Shown here: piece by piece, positions 23,336 through 31,551 of the stretch
Numbering within the stretch: position 1 is the first letter of the stretch
Layout of the letters: the number at the start of each line of letters is the position of its first letter
NCBI GenBank assembly: GCA_031460505.1
Contig: JAVKTT010000003.1
Coordinates: 233,471-297,470, forward strand
From: JAAYTL01 sp031460505
GTDB lineage: Bacteria > Bacillota > Clostridia > Tissierellales > Tissierellaceae
Direction of reading: 5' to 3'
Length of the DNA: 64,000 bases
Translations under genes and position numbers: made by a program
The notes under the pieces: model-generated
The model's input: the letters and a program-made list of their open reading frames with translations, nothing else
Told to the model about the DNA's origin: nothing
The model's database searches: none

Positions 23336-25459
23336 TTATTCCTCTACTTTTAATACTCTTATTGAATTTAGTATTGCTATTATAGATACTCCTACATCTG
23401 CAAATACTGCTTGCCACATGCTTGCGAGTCCAAATGCTCCAAGGCCTAACACCACAAGTTTAAGTCCGATGGCCAATATGATATTTTGAGTAACTATCCT
23501 TTTAGTCTTTTTAGCTATTTTAATACCTGTAGATATTTTAGATATTTCATCTGTTAAAATAACAATATCTGAAGCTTCTATAGCTGCATCTGACCCTAAT
23601 CCACCCATTGCAATCCCTACATCTGCCCTAGCTAAAACTGGTGCATCGTTAACCCCATCTCCTACAAAGGCTACTTTTTTATTGCCATGATTTCTTTTTA
23701 ATATTTCTTCAAATCTATGAACCTTATCTTGAGGTAATAAATTACCATATACTTTATCTATGCCTACTATATCTCCAACTTTATTTGCTGTTTTATTATT
23801 ATCTCCTGATAGCATAATAGTTTCTTTGATTCCTATATCTTTCAATTTAGAAATATCATCTCTAATATTGTCCTTTATTTCATCAGATACTATTATCGTA
23901 CCTATGTGTTTTCCTTCCTTAGCAATATAAACTACTGTTCCAATAGAATCTTGTTCAACTACTGAAATATTATTTTCTTCAAGTAAATCTTTGTTACCTA
24001 ATAACAAGCTTACATTATCTATATTTACAGAGATTCCTTTACCTGGTATCTCTTCATAATCTTTTATATATTCCTTATGAATTTCCTTGTGGTATTCACT
24101 AAGGATTGATAGTGCTATTGGGTGATTAGAGTAATTTTCTCCATATGCAGCTAGTTCTAAAATTTCATCATTTGTGTAGTCTGCATATGCTTTTATATCT
24201 GTAACTTTAAATACGCCCTTTGTAATAGTACCAGTCTTATCAAAAACTAAGGTATTTACGTCATTAAGAGCTTCTAGATAGTTACCACCTTTGATTAGTA
24301 CACCTTGTTTAGATGCTGCACCTATTCCTCCAAAAAACCCTAATGGAATTGAAATAACTAATGCACATGGACAAGATATAACTAGAAATACAAAAGCTCT
24401 ATACGCCCATTCACTTAAGTCTTCACCAAAAAACAATGTTGGAATAATACCAATACCTAGAGCAATAAATACAACTGCTGGTGTATAATATCTTGCAAAT
24501 TTTGTAATAAACTTTTCTGTAGGTGCTTTTTTACTAGATGCATTTTCTACTAAGTCTAGGATCTTTGAAACTGTTGATTCTTCAAACTCCTTTTCAACCT
24601 TAACTCTTAGCAAACCTTGATTATTGATTGCACCAGAGAATATATTATCCCCTACTTTAACGCTTCTTGGTACACTTTCACCAGTTATGTTCGAGGTATC
24701 TAGACTTGATTCTCCCTCAATTACAACTCCATCTAAAGGAACTTTTTCTCCTGGTTTAATGATTATAAAATCCCCTATATTAACTTCACCTGGGTTAACC
24801 CCCACTATTTCATTTTCCCTCTCCAGATTAGCATAATCTGGCATAATATCTGTTAAGGCTTTAATTGACTTTCTAGAGTGATTTACCGCCATATCTTGGA
24901 ATAGTTCACCAACCTGATAAAAAAGCATTACAGCAACACCCTCTGGGTACTCACCTATAATGAATGCTCCTATGGTTGCCAATGTCATTAAAAAATTCTC
25001 ATCGAATGGTGTTCTATTAGCAATGTTTTTTCCAGCTCTAATAATAACATCATAACCAACTATAAAGTAACTTACTAGATAAATAGCTAATCTAGTACTT
25101 CCTTCTAATTTAAATATGGGTGGTACTATAAATAAAACAAGTGCCAATAATATTCTTATTAAATCATTTGTATCAACATTACCATGTTCATGACTATGTC
25201 CATGGGTATGATTGTGATCATCCTTAGAAATGGATAAATCTAATACCTTAACATCCGGTTCTAATCTATCTACAATTTTAACTATAGTATCTTTTATTTT
25301 CTCTTTATTATTTTCATTATCTATTTCTACTTTGATTTTTTTATTTATAAAATCTAGATTTGCTGTAGTAACTCCATCTATTTCTTGAGTCAATTTCTCA
25401 ATTTTACCAGCACAACTAGCGCAATTTAGACCATTTAACTCTAGCTCAATTCTAGCCAT
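23336..25459 (-). CDS. cadA: Zinc/cadmium/lead-exporting P1B-type ATPase
   Basis: The 707-residue protein has an N-terminal heavy-metal-associated domain with NCASC (residues 12-16) and a His-rich loop (81-92). The transmembrane CPC motif sits in SCPCALVISIP, the phosphorylation site in DKTGTIT, and the hinge in GDGVNDAP. The His-rich loop and the CPC motif with downstream helix features fit the Zn/Cd/Pb subgroup (ZntA/CadA) rather than copper. It exports metal ions using ATP. The promoter at 25517-25545 is near perfect, with an ArsR/CadC-like operator downstream of it. No regulator gene is adjacent. Confidence 0.92.
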   Translation of the reverse strand: MARIELELNGLNCASCAGKIEKLTQEIDGVTTANLDFINKKIKVEIDNENNKEKIKDTIVKIVDRLEPDVKVLDLSISKDDHNHTHGHSHEHGNVDTNDLIRILLALVLFIVPPIFKLEGSTRLAIYLVSYFIVGYDVIIRAGKNIANRTPFDENFLMTLATIGAFIIGEYPEGVAVMLFYQVGELFQDMAVNHSRKSIKALTDIMPDYANLERENEIVGVNPGEVNIGDFIIIKPGEKVPLDGVVIEGESSLDTSNITGESVPRSVKVGDNIFSGAINNQGLLRVKVEKEFEESTVSKILDLVENASSKKAPTEKFITKFARYYTPAVVFIALGIGIIPTLFFGEDLSEWAYRAFVFLVISCPCALVISIPLGFFGGIGAASKQGVLIKGGNYLEALNDVNTLVFDKTGTITKGVFKVTDIKAYADYTNDEILELAAYGENYSNHPIALSILSEYHKEIHKEYIKDYEEIPGKGISVNIDNVSLLLGNKDLLEENNISVVEQDSIGTVVYIAKEGKHIGTIIVSDEIKDNIRDDISKLKDIGIKETIMLSGDNNKTANKVGDIVGIDKVYGNLLPQDKVHRFEEILKRNHGNKKVAFVGDGVNDAPVLARADVGIAMGGLGSDAAIEASDIVILTDEISKISTGIKIAKKTKRIVTQNIILAIGLKLVVLGLGAFGLASMWQAVFADVGVSIIAILNSIRVLKVEE

Positions 25460-25482
25460 ATAAATCCCCCTTATTAATGACG

Positions 25483-25501
25483 TATGAATGATTGTTCATA
25501 T
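25483..25501 (-). promoter_or_regulatory. ArsR/CadC-like operator
   Basis: ATATGAACAATCATTCATA on the minus strand is an imperfect inverted repeat close to the SmtB/CadC/CzrA operator pattern (ATATGAACA...TTCATAT). It covers the start of the transcript of the metal ATPase. A related half-site (ATTATTCATATT) lies inside the promoter spacer. Confidence 0.6.
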
Positions 25502-25516
25502 GTTGTTATTAATTTT

Positions 25517-25545
25517 ATTATATGGCTAATATGAATAATTGTCAA
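25517..25545 (-). promoter_or_regulatory. Consensus promoter of the metal ATPase gene
   Basis: TTGACA (25545-25540) and TATAAT (25522-25517) match both consensus hexamers exactly and are spaced by 17 bases. Confidence 0.85.
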
Positions 25546-25560
25546 TGGTTTTTAATAAAA

Positions 25561-25587
25561 GCAGACAGGTGAAACGTCCCCTTGTCT
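25561..25587. repeat. REP-like imperfect palindrome
   Basis: AGACAGG at the left and CCTTGTCT at the right flank GTCCCC. The pattern matches the GGGACGTTTC-type short palindromes seen in clostridial intergenic DNA and resembles the sequence at 833-873. Confidence 0.35.
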
Positions 25588-25597
25588 TGTTAAAAAA

Positions 25598-25630
25598 AGT
25601 TCTCAGGCATTAATCCTGAGAACTTTTTTT
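25598..25630. terminator. Bidirectional intrinsic terminator
   Basis: AGTTCTCAGG (25598-25607) and CCTGAGAACT (25615-25624) form a perfect 10-bp stem with a 7-base loop and long A and T runs on the two sides. It follows the nitroreductase gene on the minus strand. Confidence 0.85.
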
Positions 25631-25641
25631 ATTAGAAACTT

Positions 25642-26457
25642 CTATAATTGATACACTCCTATTGATTTATAATTATAATTTTTACCTTCATATATGTTGC
25701 CATCTATTAAATGCCATTTATTCTTAATACCTAATGACTTAGCTAGTTCTTCAAAATAATACATAATTACACCTGCATCCACTAACAAATGTCTATCCCA
25801 TTTTTCATAAGCTAATAATAATTCTATATTAGTATCTTTTAAAATAAATCTCCATGGTTGTAGATTCTTATTTGATGGAGCAAATCTAATATAATAGAAT
25901 AAATCCATCAAACCCATAGTTTGAAGTTTATCTGTATCAACTTCCTTTTCTGTTTCATCTGAAAATACAAAATCCTCAATTCCTAGTTTTACACTAAATG
26001 GTGCTTCTGAAAAAGGAGGACTTGGCTTTTGATATCCAAATGCTAATATATAATCTATATTATTTGATGAATCACCAAAGACTTCTTTCTTTAAACCTTT
26101 ATCCAAATCTGAAACACTTATCCAGCAGGTAGCCAAACCTTTCTCGTTTAGATTAGTAATCATTTTTTCCATATTATATGCCCCATATATCAATGTTGAA
26201 TCATAATCATTTAAAAAATCTAATGCTATATAGTGAGGTGCATCTATCATTACTCCAGCATAACCTGCTTTTCCTGAAAGTTCTTCAATTAAACGATCAC
26301 CATTTTCAAAAATCCTAAAGGCAAAGTTGTCTTTTCCCTCTTCGTTTTGTAACATTTTTAAATCTTGTCTTATTTCTTCTAATTTTTCAAATTTAACTTT
26401 TTCTTCTTTAAAATCTCTAATTGATTTCCTGTTTCTCAAAAAATTGCCCATAATCAT
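25642..26457 (-). CDS. TM1586-type nitroreductase-like protein
   Basis: The 271-residue protein belongs to the double-domain nitroreductase-like group (TM1586_NiRdase). It has an RNRKSIRDFKEEKV N-terminal segment, a central GLATCWIS strand, and a second half with YYIRFAPSNKNLQPWRFIL. It probably binds FMN. Its reaction is not established. It is longer than the simple nitroreductase at 16533-17042 and is not a close copy of it. It stands alone, ending at a strong terminator. Confidence 0.85.
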   Translation of the reverse strand: MIMGNFLRNRKSIRDFKEEKVKFEKLEEIRQDLKMLQNEEGKDNFAFRIFENGDRLIEELSGKAGYAGVMIDAPHYIALDFLNDYDSTLIYGAYNMEKMITNLNEKGLATCWISVSDLDKGLKKEVFGDSSNNIDYILAFGYQKPSPPFSEAPFSVKLGIEDFVFSDETEKEVDTDKLQTMGLMDLFYYIRFAPSNKNLQPWRFILKDTNIELLLAYEKWDRHLLVDAGVIMYYFEELAKSLGIKNKWHLIDGNIYEGKNYNYKSIGVYQL

Positions 26458-26516
26458 AAACTACCCCTCCATTTACCTTTTAGTATTTAATATATACCAC
26501 TAAACATTTGAGTTAA

Positions 26517-27077
26517 TCAATATATCAGCCCAATGACTTTAGCTAATCCATATATATGGTCTAATAAATACATATGAACTAATATTGAACTACCAACTCC
26601 TAGAATAATTCCTGCTGCTACGTCAGTAGGGTAATGTACACCTAAATATATCCTTGAAATGCCTATAATAGTAGCTATTAAGAAAGTTAAAATTGATACC
26701 ATTGGAATATTAAGAGCTATTACTGTTGCTATAGAAAAACTTGCTGTCGTGTGCCCAGAAGGAAATGAATAATCATTTAGATTAATTCCAAATGTATTTA
26801 ACTGTTCTAAAATATTGTAAGGCCTTTCACGACTTAATATTAGCTTTAAACTTTGGACAATAATCTGACTTAATCCCAAAACAACTAAAGCTTCAATACC
26901 AATTAGTCTTATACTATCATTGCCAAACAAAACTAAAATTAGTGAGAAAATTGTAGAAAAAATTGCTCCGCCTAAATCTGTAACCCTATACATGAATTTA
27001 TCTAAAAAATCACTTTTTATCCTATGGTTTATCAGTTCTATTAAATATTTATCAAAACTTTTAAGTATATTTTTCAT
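26517..27077 (-). CDS. PAP2-family membrane phosphatase
   Basis: The product has 186 residues from ATG 27077, chosen because AAGGTGG lies about 8 bases upstream. The open frame reaches 27146 but without a ribosome site. The three phosphatase motifs are visible: KLILSRERP, PSGHTTASF and SRIYLGVHYPTDVAAG. About five or six helices place it in the membrane. Candidate substrates are undecaprenyl diphosphate (BcrC-like recycling) or phosphatidic acid/phosphatidylglycerol phosphate. The sequence does not decide between them. It is divergent from the helicase gene. Confidence 0.9.
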   Translation of the reverse strand: MKNILKSFDKYLIELINHRIKSDFLDKFMYRVTDLGGAIFSTIFSLILVLFGNDSIRLIGIEALVVLGLSQIIVQSLKLILSRERPYNILEQLNTFGINLNDYSFPSGHTTASFSIATVIALNIPMVSILTFLIATIIGISRIYLGVHYPTDVAAGIILGVGSSILVHMYLLDHIYGLAKVIGLIY

Positions 27078-27202
27078 ATTTATTCCACCTTTATATCTAC
27101 TTCTATTTATATTATAATATATCCAAATAATAAGTGTTGAAAACAAATTGTAATTTTATGATATTATATAACTGTTAAGTTTAGATAAAGTAGGTGTAAA
27201 TT

Positions 27203-29062
27203 TTGGAACTTAGTAATGAGCAAATCAATTCAATCAATCACATAGAAGGCCCTGCATTGATATTGGCTGTCCCCGGTGCTGGCAAAACAACCGTACTTAT
27301 TCATAGAACATATAATTTAATAAAAAATTATAATATTAATCCCGATAACATTCTTTCAATTACTTTTAGTAAGGCTTCCGCAATGGATATGAAGAATCGT
27401 TTTAAAAAGGTATTTCCAAGTCTAACCAATACAAATATACATTTTTCGACTATTCACGCTTTTTGCTTTGGTCTTATAAGAGAGTATGCATACATGAACA
27501 ATGTTAATTATAGATTGATTGAAGACGAAAAAAATCAATTAAACAAATATGCTCTTTTAAAGAAAATATATCTAGATATTAATCATAATTATATAACAGA
27601 AGAAAAACTTGATAGTTTACTTAACGCCATAGGTTATATAAAAAATATGATGTTAAGTATAGATGAATTTCTTGAAGATAATAATGTGGATATTGAAAAT
27701 CTTAAAACAATTTATAAACAATATGAAAACTATAAAAGAAGGAATAATTTGATAGATTTTGATGATATGTTGACTATTTCCTTGGAAATACTCAAATCAA
27801 ATAAATACCTTTTAGCAAAATATAGAAATAAGTATGAATATATTCAAGTTGATGAAGGACAAGATACTTCAAAAATCCAATTTGAATTAATCAAAACTTT
27901 GGCTTATCCAAAAAATAACTTAGTTATTGTAGCTGATGACGATCAATCTATATACGGATTTAGAGGAGCTTACCCTAAAGGGTTATTAGATTTTAAGAAA
28001 CATTTTAAGGATGGCAAAATCTATTTCATGGAGAAAAATTATAGATCATCGAAGAATATTGTATCTATTTGTAATAAATTCATCAAAAGCAATACTCAAA
28101 GATATGATAAAAATATATTTACTGATAACAAACATATAGAACCTATCAATATTGTAAAACTAAATTCTCCTTTAGAGCAATATGATTATCTCATAGATCA
28201 ATTAAAGGATAAAGATTTATCAAGCTGCGCAATACTTTATAGAAATAATCTATCAGCATTAGGTATTGTTCACGTACTGGAAAAAAATAGAATACCATTT
28301 TATATGAGAGATAAAAAGATTAGGTTTTTTAACCATTGGTTAGTAAATGATATTATTAATTTAATGATATTTGCTCAAGATACAAGTAATATGGAAATAT
28401 ATGAAACACTTTATTATAAGATAAAGGGATACATCTCAAAAAAACAGATAAACTATGCTAAGACACTAAATTCAAATCAATGCGTTTTTGATAGAATTAT
28501 GGACTTTCCTGGTATAAACGAATATTATAAAAGGAATCTTAGAGAGCTGAAGTTTGATTTTAAAAAAATATCTAAGAGAAAGCCATCTGATGCTATAAAA
28601 TATATTAAAGATTTTCTTGAATATGATACATATTTACGTGAAAATGCTATTAAATTTGGATATACTTATGAAAATTTAAATTCTATGTTATTCTATCTTA
28701 CTTTATTAAGTGATGAGTGCGATGGTTTAGATGAACTTATTTCTAGATTAAAACATATACAATATCTATGCAGTAACTCTTCTAATAATCAAAATACAGT
28801 TACACTCTCAACAATACATTCTGCAAAGGGATTGGAGTTTGAGAATGTATATATGGTTGATTTAGTTGATGGAGAATTTCCTAACTTATCAAGTATAGAA
28901 TCTTTTCAAAAGGGGGAATTACATCCATTAGAAGAAGAAAGAAGACTGTTTTATGTAGGAATGACAAGGGCAAAAAAACATTTAACTCTTATAACTATGA
29001 ATTCTATGAATGGTATTATAAAAGATCCATCAATATTTTTGTTAGAATTGCAAAAAAGTTAA
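27203..29062 (+). CDS. UvrD/PcrA-like superfamily 1 DNA helicase
   Basis: The product has 619 residues from a TTG start with GGTG 6 bases upstream. The Q-motif LSNEQINSI opens the protein. Walker A is AVPGAGKTT (22-30), motif II is DEGQDTS, motif III DDDQSIYGFRGA, motif V TIHSAKGLEFE, and motif VI ERRLFYVGMTRAKK. It is shorter than PcrA (about 730-750), lacking the long C-terminal tail that binds RNA polymerase. It unwinds DNA 3'-5' with ATP. The exact repair role is unknown. Confidence 0.92.
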   Translation: MELSNEQINSINHIEGPALILAVPGAGKTTVLIHRTYNLIKNYNINPDNILSITFSKASAMDMKNRFKKVFPSLTNTNIHFSTIHAFCFGLIREYAYMNNVNYRLIEDEKNQLNKYALLKKIYLDINHNYITEEKLDSLLNAIGYIKNMMLSIDEFLEDNNVDIENLKTIYKQYENYKRRNNLIDFDDMLTISLEILKSNKYLLAKYRNKYEYIQVDEGQDTSKIQFELIKTLAYPKNNLVIVADDDQSIYGFRGAYPKGLLDFKKHFKDGKIYFMEKNYRSSKNIVSICNKFIKSNTQRYDKNIFTDNKHIEPINIVKLNSPLEQYDYLIDQLKDKDLSSCAILYRNNLSALGIVHVLEKNRIPFYMRDKKIRFFNHWLVNDIINLMIFAQDTSNMEIYETLYYKIKGYISKKQINYAKTLNSNQCVFDRIMDFPGINEYYKRNLRELKFDFKKISKRKPSDAIKYIKDFLEYDTYLRENAIKFGYTYENLNSMLFYLTLLSDECDGLDELISRLKHIQYLCSNSSNNQNTVTLSTIHSAKGLEFENVYMVDLVDGEFPNLSSIESFQKGELHPLEEERRLFYVGMTRAKKHLTLITMNSMNGIIKDPSIFLLELQKS

Positions 29063-29138
29063 TTTTTTCCGTTTAATTTTTCCAAAACAAGAGATACTAA
29101 TAAAGCAAATGTATTATTTCTTAATTAGGAGGGTAGAA

Positions 29139-29261
29139 ATGGAAAAGAATAAAGGCAAAAAAAATAAACAACAACAAAAACAGCAACAAGAGCAAGAACA
29201 ACAAAGACAAGAAAAACAAAGACAAGAGCAGCAAAAGCAAGAACAACAAAGACAAAGATAA
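29139..29261 (+). CDS. Gln/Lys/Glu/Arg-rich 40-residue microprotein
   Basis: ATG at 29139 follows a strong AGGAGGG site (29127-29133) with 5 bases between. The 40-residue product starts MEKNKGKKNK and then consists almost wholly of Q, E, K and R, with a Q-R-Q-E-K-Q-R-Q-E-Q-Q-K-Q pattern. It has no hydrophobic residues after the initiator, so it is either disordered or a charged single helix. The frame ends 4 bases before a strong terminator. The combination of ribosome site, frame and terminator argues that it is a real gene. I do not recognise a family. Confidence 0.65.
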   Translation: MEKNKGKKNKQQQKQQQEQEQQRQEKQRQEQQKQEQQRQR

Positions 29262-29264
29262 ATA

Positions 29265-29296
29265 AAAGGTCCTCACGAATTGTGAGGACTTTTTAT
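29265..29296. terminator. Bidirectional intrinsic terminator
   Basis: AAAGGTCCTCAC (29265-29276) pairs with GTGAGGACTTTT (29282-29293), with one G-U pair. T-runs lie on both strands between the convergent microprotein and GerMN genes. Confidence 0.85.
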
Positions 29297-30349
29297 TTAT
29301 TTATATATTTCAATATCTTCATAGTCTACAGTGAAGAATTGATTTTCTTTTAATGCGTAATGACCGGATTCATATGGTTTACCTTCTATAGATATATAGA
29401 CATTTTCAACATCATAGAATTTTCCTAATGTGTTTACAACACTCTTTAATATTTCAGTTTCTAAGGATGAACCTGCATTCATATCTGTTAAAAACTCCCT
29501 TGAAAAATCTACTCTTAATGTCCATGAGTTTCTATCCAACTTTATTGAGTTTATTACTGTTGAATTAGATAATATAGGCATTAGGCTATTATAAGATGGG
29601 TTTTTCATTAAATCCTCTAGTAATTTTTCTATACTTTGATTAGTATAAAAATTGATACTCTCAATTGTATATACAGTTTTAACGTCTGAATTTAAAGGAT
29701 AATAAATCTGCAAATTATGTTCTAATGGTTCATTGATCATAGACTTTAGCAATGTCTCTACTTTATTACTTCCTTCTTCATAAATACTTGCAACTAATCC
29801 AATATCTCTAGCATAGTAATGCTTTTGAACCTTTCCTTCTCCTAAATCAGTTGTAACTTCAAGAGATGTAAAAGTATCCATAGGTGTTTTGATCTCCACA
29901 TCTAAGCCTGTAATACTTCTATTATAGCCATCTGGCGTTGTCCAGGAATTACCTATTTCAATTGGTTCCTTAAGCAATATATTATTTTTCTCGCCTTTAT
30001 TATTAAGCAAATTTTCTATATGATAAAATTCTCCTTCGTAGTAAACTTCACTGAGTTCTCCATCACCGTACTCCAGTACCTTAACCACATTTGTTGCTGG
30101 ATTTAAAATTTTTAGTTGAGCCCTATTTCCTTCAATAAATTCTAGATATGTCTTTTGTTCTGCAAATTCATTACCTATACCTTCATAATCGTATACTGTA
30201 TCTTCCTTAAACGGAAAATAATCAGATATAGTTAACACTGGATTTGATGTATTATCTGTATCTACTTCTTTTGAACCAATAGTTGGTTTGCACCCTACTA
30301 TAGTTACTACAAATATTAATATAAGAATCAATATGTTTTTCTTTTTCAT
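29297..30349 (-). CDS. GerMN-domain lipoprotein
   Basis: The 350-residue protein has a lipoprotein signal with lipobox VGC (about residues 18-20). A middle part (about 40-210) follows with no clear family. The C-terminal GerMN domain (about 220-350) shows the WTLRVDFSREFLTDM strand and the TLGKFYDVENVYISIEGKPY segment. GerMN domains occur in spore germination and sporulation proteins such as GerM, which acts at the forespore septum. A direct role in sporulation is an inference. It is monocistronic, with a terminator at 29265-29296. Confidence 0.85.
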   Translation of the reverse strand: MKKKNILILILIFVVTIVGCKPTIGSKEVDTDNTSNPVLTISDYFPFKEDTVYDYEGIGNEFAEQKTYLEFIEGNRAQLKILNPATNVVKVLEYGDGELSEVYYEGEFYHIENLLNNKGEKNNILLKEPIEIGNSWTTPDGYNRSITGLDVEIKTPMDTFTSLEVTTDLGEGKVQKHYYARDIGLVASIYEEGSNKVETLLKSMINEPLEHNLQIYYPLNSDVKTVYTIESINFYTNQSIEKLLEDLMKNPSYNSLMPILSNSTVINSIKLDRNSWTLRVDFSREFLTDMNAGSSLETEILKSVVNTLGKFYDVENVYISIEGKPYESGHYALKENQFFTVDYEDIEIYK

Positions 30350-30450
30350 GTAATCACCCCTAAAATATGAGTATGTCCAATTGTCATAAAAGTATTCTTA
30401 TATTAATTATACCCTAATACTTTCCCATAGAAATTACGATTTGTTTACAT

Positions 30451-31176
30451 TTATATTATTTCTATACTAGAGTCTAATTTATATACAATATTTTTTCTCT
30501 CTACTATTATTGAAGCATTTTTATATAATTTGTCATCCTCTCTGATAGCTAAAAACAAGTCTTTATTAGGATTTATAGCTATGGGATTTCCCATCATCCT
30601 AAGCATTGATAAATCTCCAGTAGTATCACCATAGGCATAACTATTTTCTAGGTCAACATTATATTTCTCTATTAATTCATCTATCGCTTGTTGTTTACTA
30701 CCTGAGTCCCACATCTTAATTATCTCACCAGTGAATCTATTTTCATCGTCAACTTTATATATACTACCCCTATATTCAGTAACACCATATTTTTCTGCCA
30801 TCTTAGAAACTAAAAAATCAGGACTCCCTGAGACAAAAAATACTTTATGCCCTTGTTTCTTATGCCATTCAATTCTATCTCTTGAGTACTTATATACCAT
30901 GTCTCCATTAACATTTATTACATGAGCTGCTATATACTCAATGTAGTCTTTTTTTACACCTTTTAATTCATTCAAATATACCTCTGCCAATACTTCCAGA
31001 TAATGTTCAAAATCACCATATCTACTTTCCCATTCCATATATACCTTTTTAACTCTTGTGTACCATATAGTAGGATCTATGACTTCAAATGTTATAAGTT
31101 TCTTGAAATGTTCAATCATAAGTGAGTTCCTAAAAATTGTACCATCAATGTCAAAAAATGCAGCTACATTTCTCAT
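30451..31176 (-). CDS. HAD-IB family phosphatase
   Basis: The 241-residue protein has motif I FFDIDGTIFRNS (residues 8-19), motif II VSGSPDFL and motif III-IV YAYGDTTGDLSML. These place it in the SerB-like HAD subfamily IB. Such enzymes hydrolyse phosphate from serine-phosphate, lysophospholipid or other small substrates. Which one is used here cannot be read. It stands alone between the GerMN gene and the opp operon terminator. Confidence 0.88.
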   Translation of the reverse strand: MRNVAAFFDIDGTIFRNSLMIEHFKKLITFEVIDPTIWYTRVKKVYMEWESRYGDFEHYLEVLAEVYLNELKGVKKDYIEYIAAHVINVNGDMVYKYSRDRIEWHKKQGHKVFFVSGSPDFLVSKMAEKYGVTEYRGSIYKVDDENRFTGEIIKMWDSGSKQQAIDELIEKYNVDLENSYAYGDTTGDLSMLRMMGNPIAINPNKDLFLAIREDDKLYKNASIIVERKNIVYKLDSSIEII

Positions 31177-31270
31177 ATTATCATCCTAACTTTAGTTTAT
31201 TTATATTATATTTGTTATACCCAGATTACCTATTCTTTAATTAGTATTTTACCAGTAAAACAATATACTA

Positions 31271-31302
31271 AAATGACCGGTATTATTAAATACCGATCAT
31301 TT
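31271..31302. terminator. Terminator at the end of the opp region
   Basis: AAATGACCGGTA (31271-31282) and TACCGATCATTT (31291-31302) form a 12-bp stem, with a G-U pair on the minus strand, and an 8-base loop. It lies after the small membrane gene downstream of oppF. Confidence 0.75.
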
Positions 31303-31336
31303 TATGTTTCATGAGTATAAGCATATTTAAACTAAA

Positions 31337-31528
31337 CTAAAATAAAAAAATTAGTATGATGATTAAAATAATAAAAACGGGACCAAAGACTAATAATGCT
31401 GAAATAATCAAAGCTAATATATCAGTTTTATCAAATTTAAAATCTTCTATTTTTTCATCACTATCAGAGTCTTGATTTTTATTCTTTAACCACTCCATCA
31501 TCTTGTCTAGTTTTTTTTTATAAAACAT
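31337..31528 (-). CDS. Small membrane protein of unknown function
   Basis: The 63-residue protein has a charged N-terminal half (residues 1-34: KKKLDKMMEWLKNKNQDSDSD and onward) and a C-terminal hydrophobic segment (about 38-63) that would span the membrane once. A GAAGGG site precedes the ATG. It follows oppF by 23 bases and comes before the terminator at 31271-31302, so it is probably the last gene of the opp operon. No family is recognised. A tail-anchored regulator or accessory of the transporter is possible but unproven. Confidence 0.6.
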   Translation of the reverse strand: MFYKKKLDKMMEWLKNKNQDSDSDEKIEDFKFDKTDILALIISALLVFGPVFIILIIILIFLF

Positions 31529-31551
31529 TCTTGATTTCCCTTCTAATATGC

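Noticed and set aside
23277..23417. N-terminal extension of the TPR protein
   Set aside because: The extension overlaps the metal ATPase gene, encodes a non-TPR sequence and has no ribosome site. The TTG at 23276 does have one.
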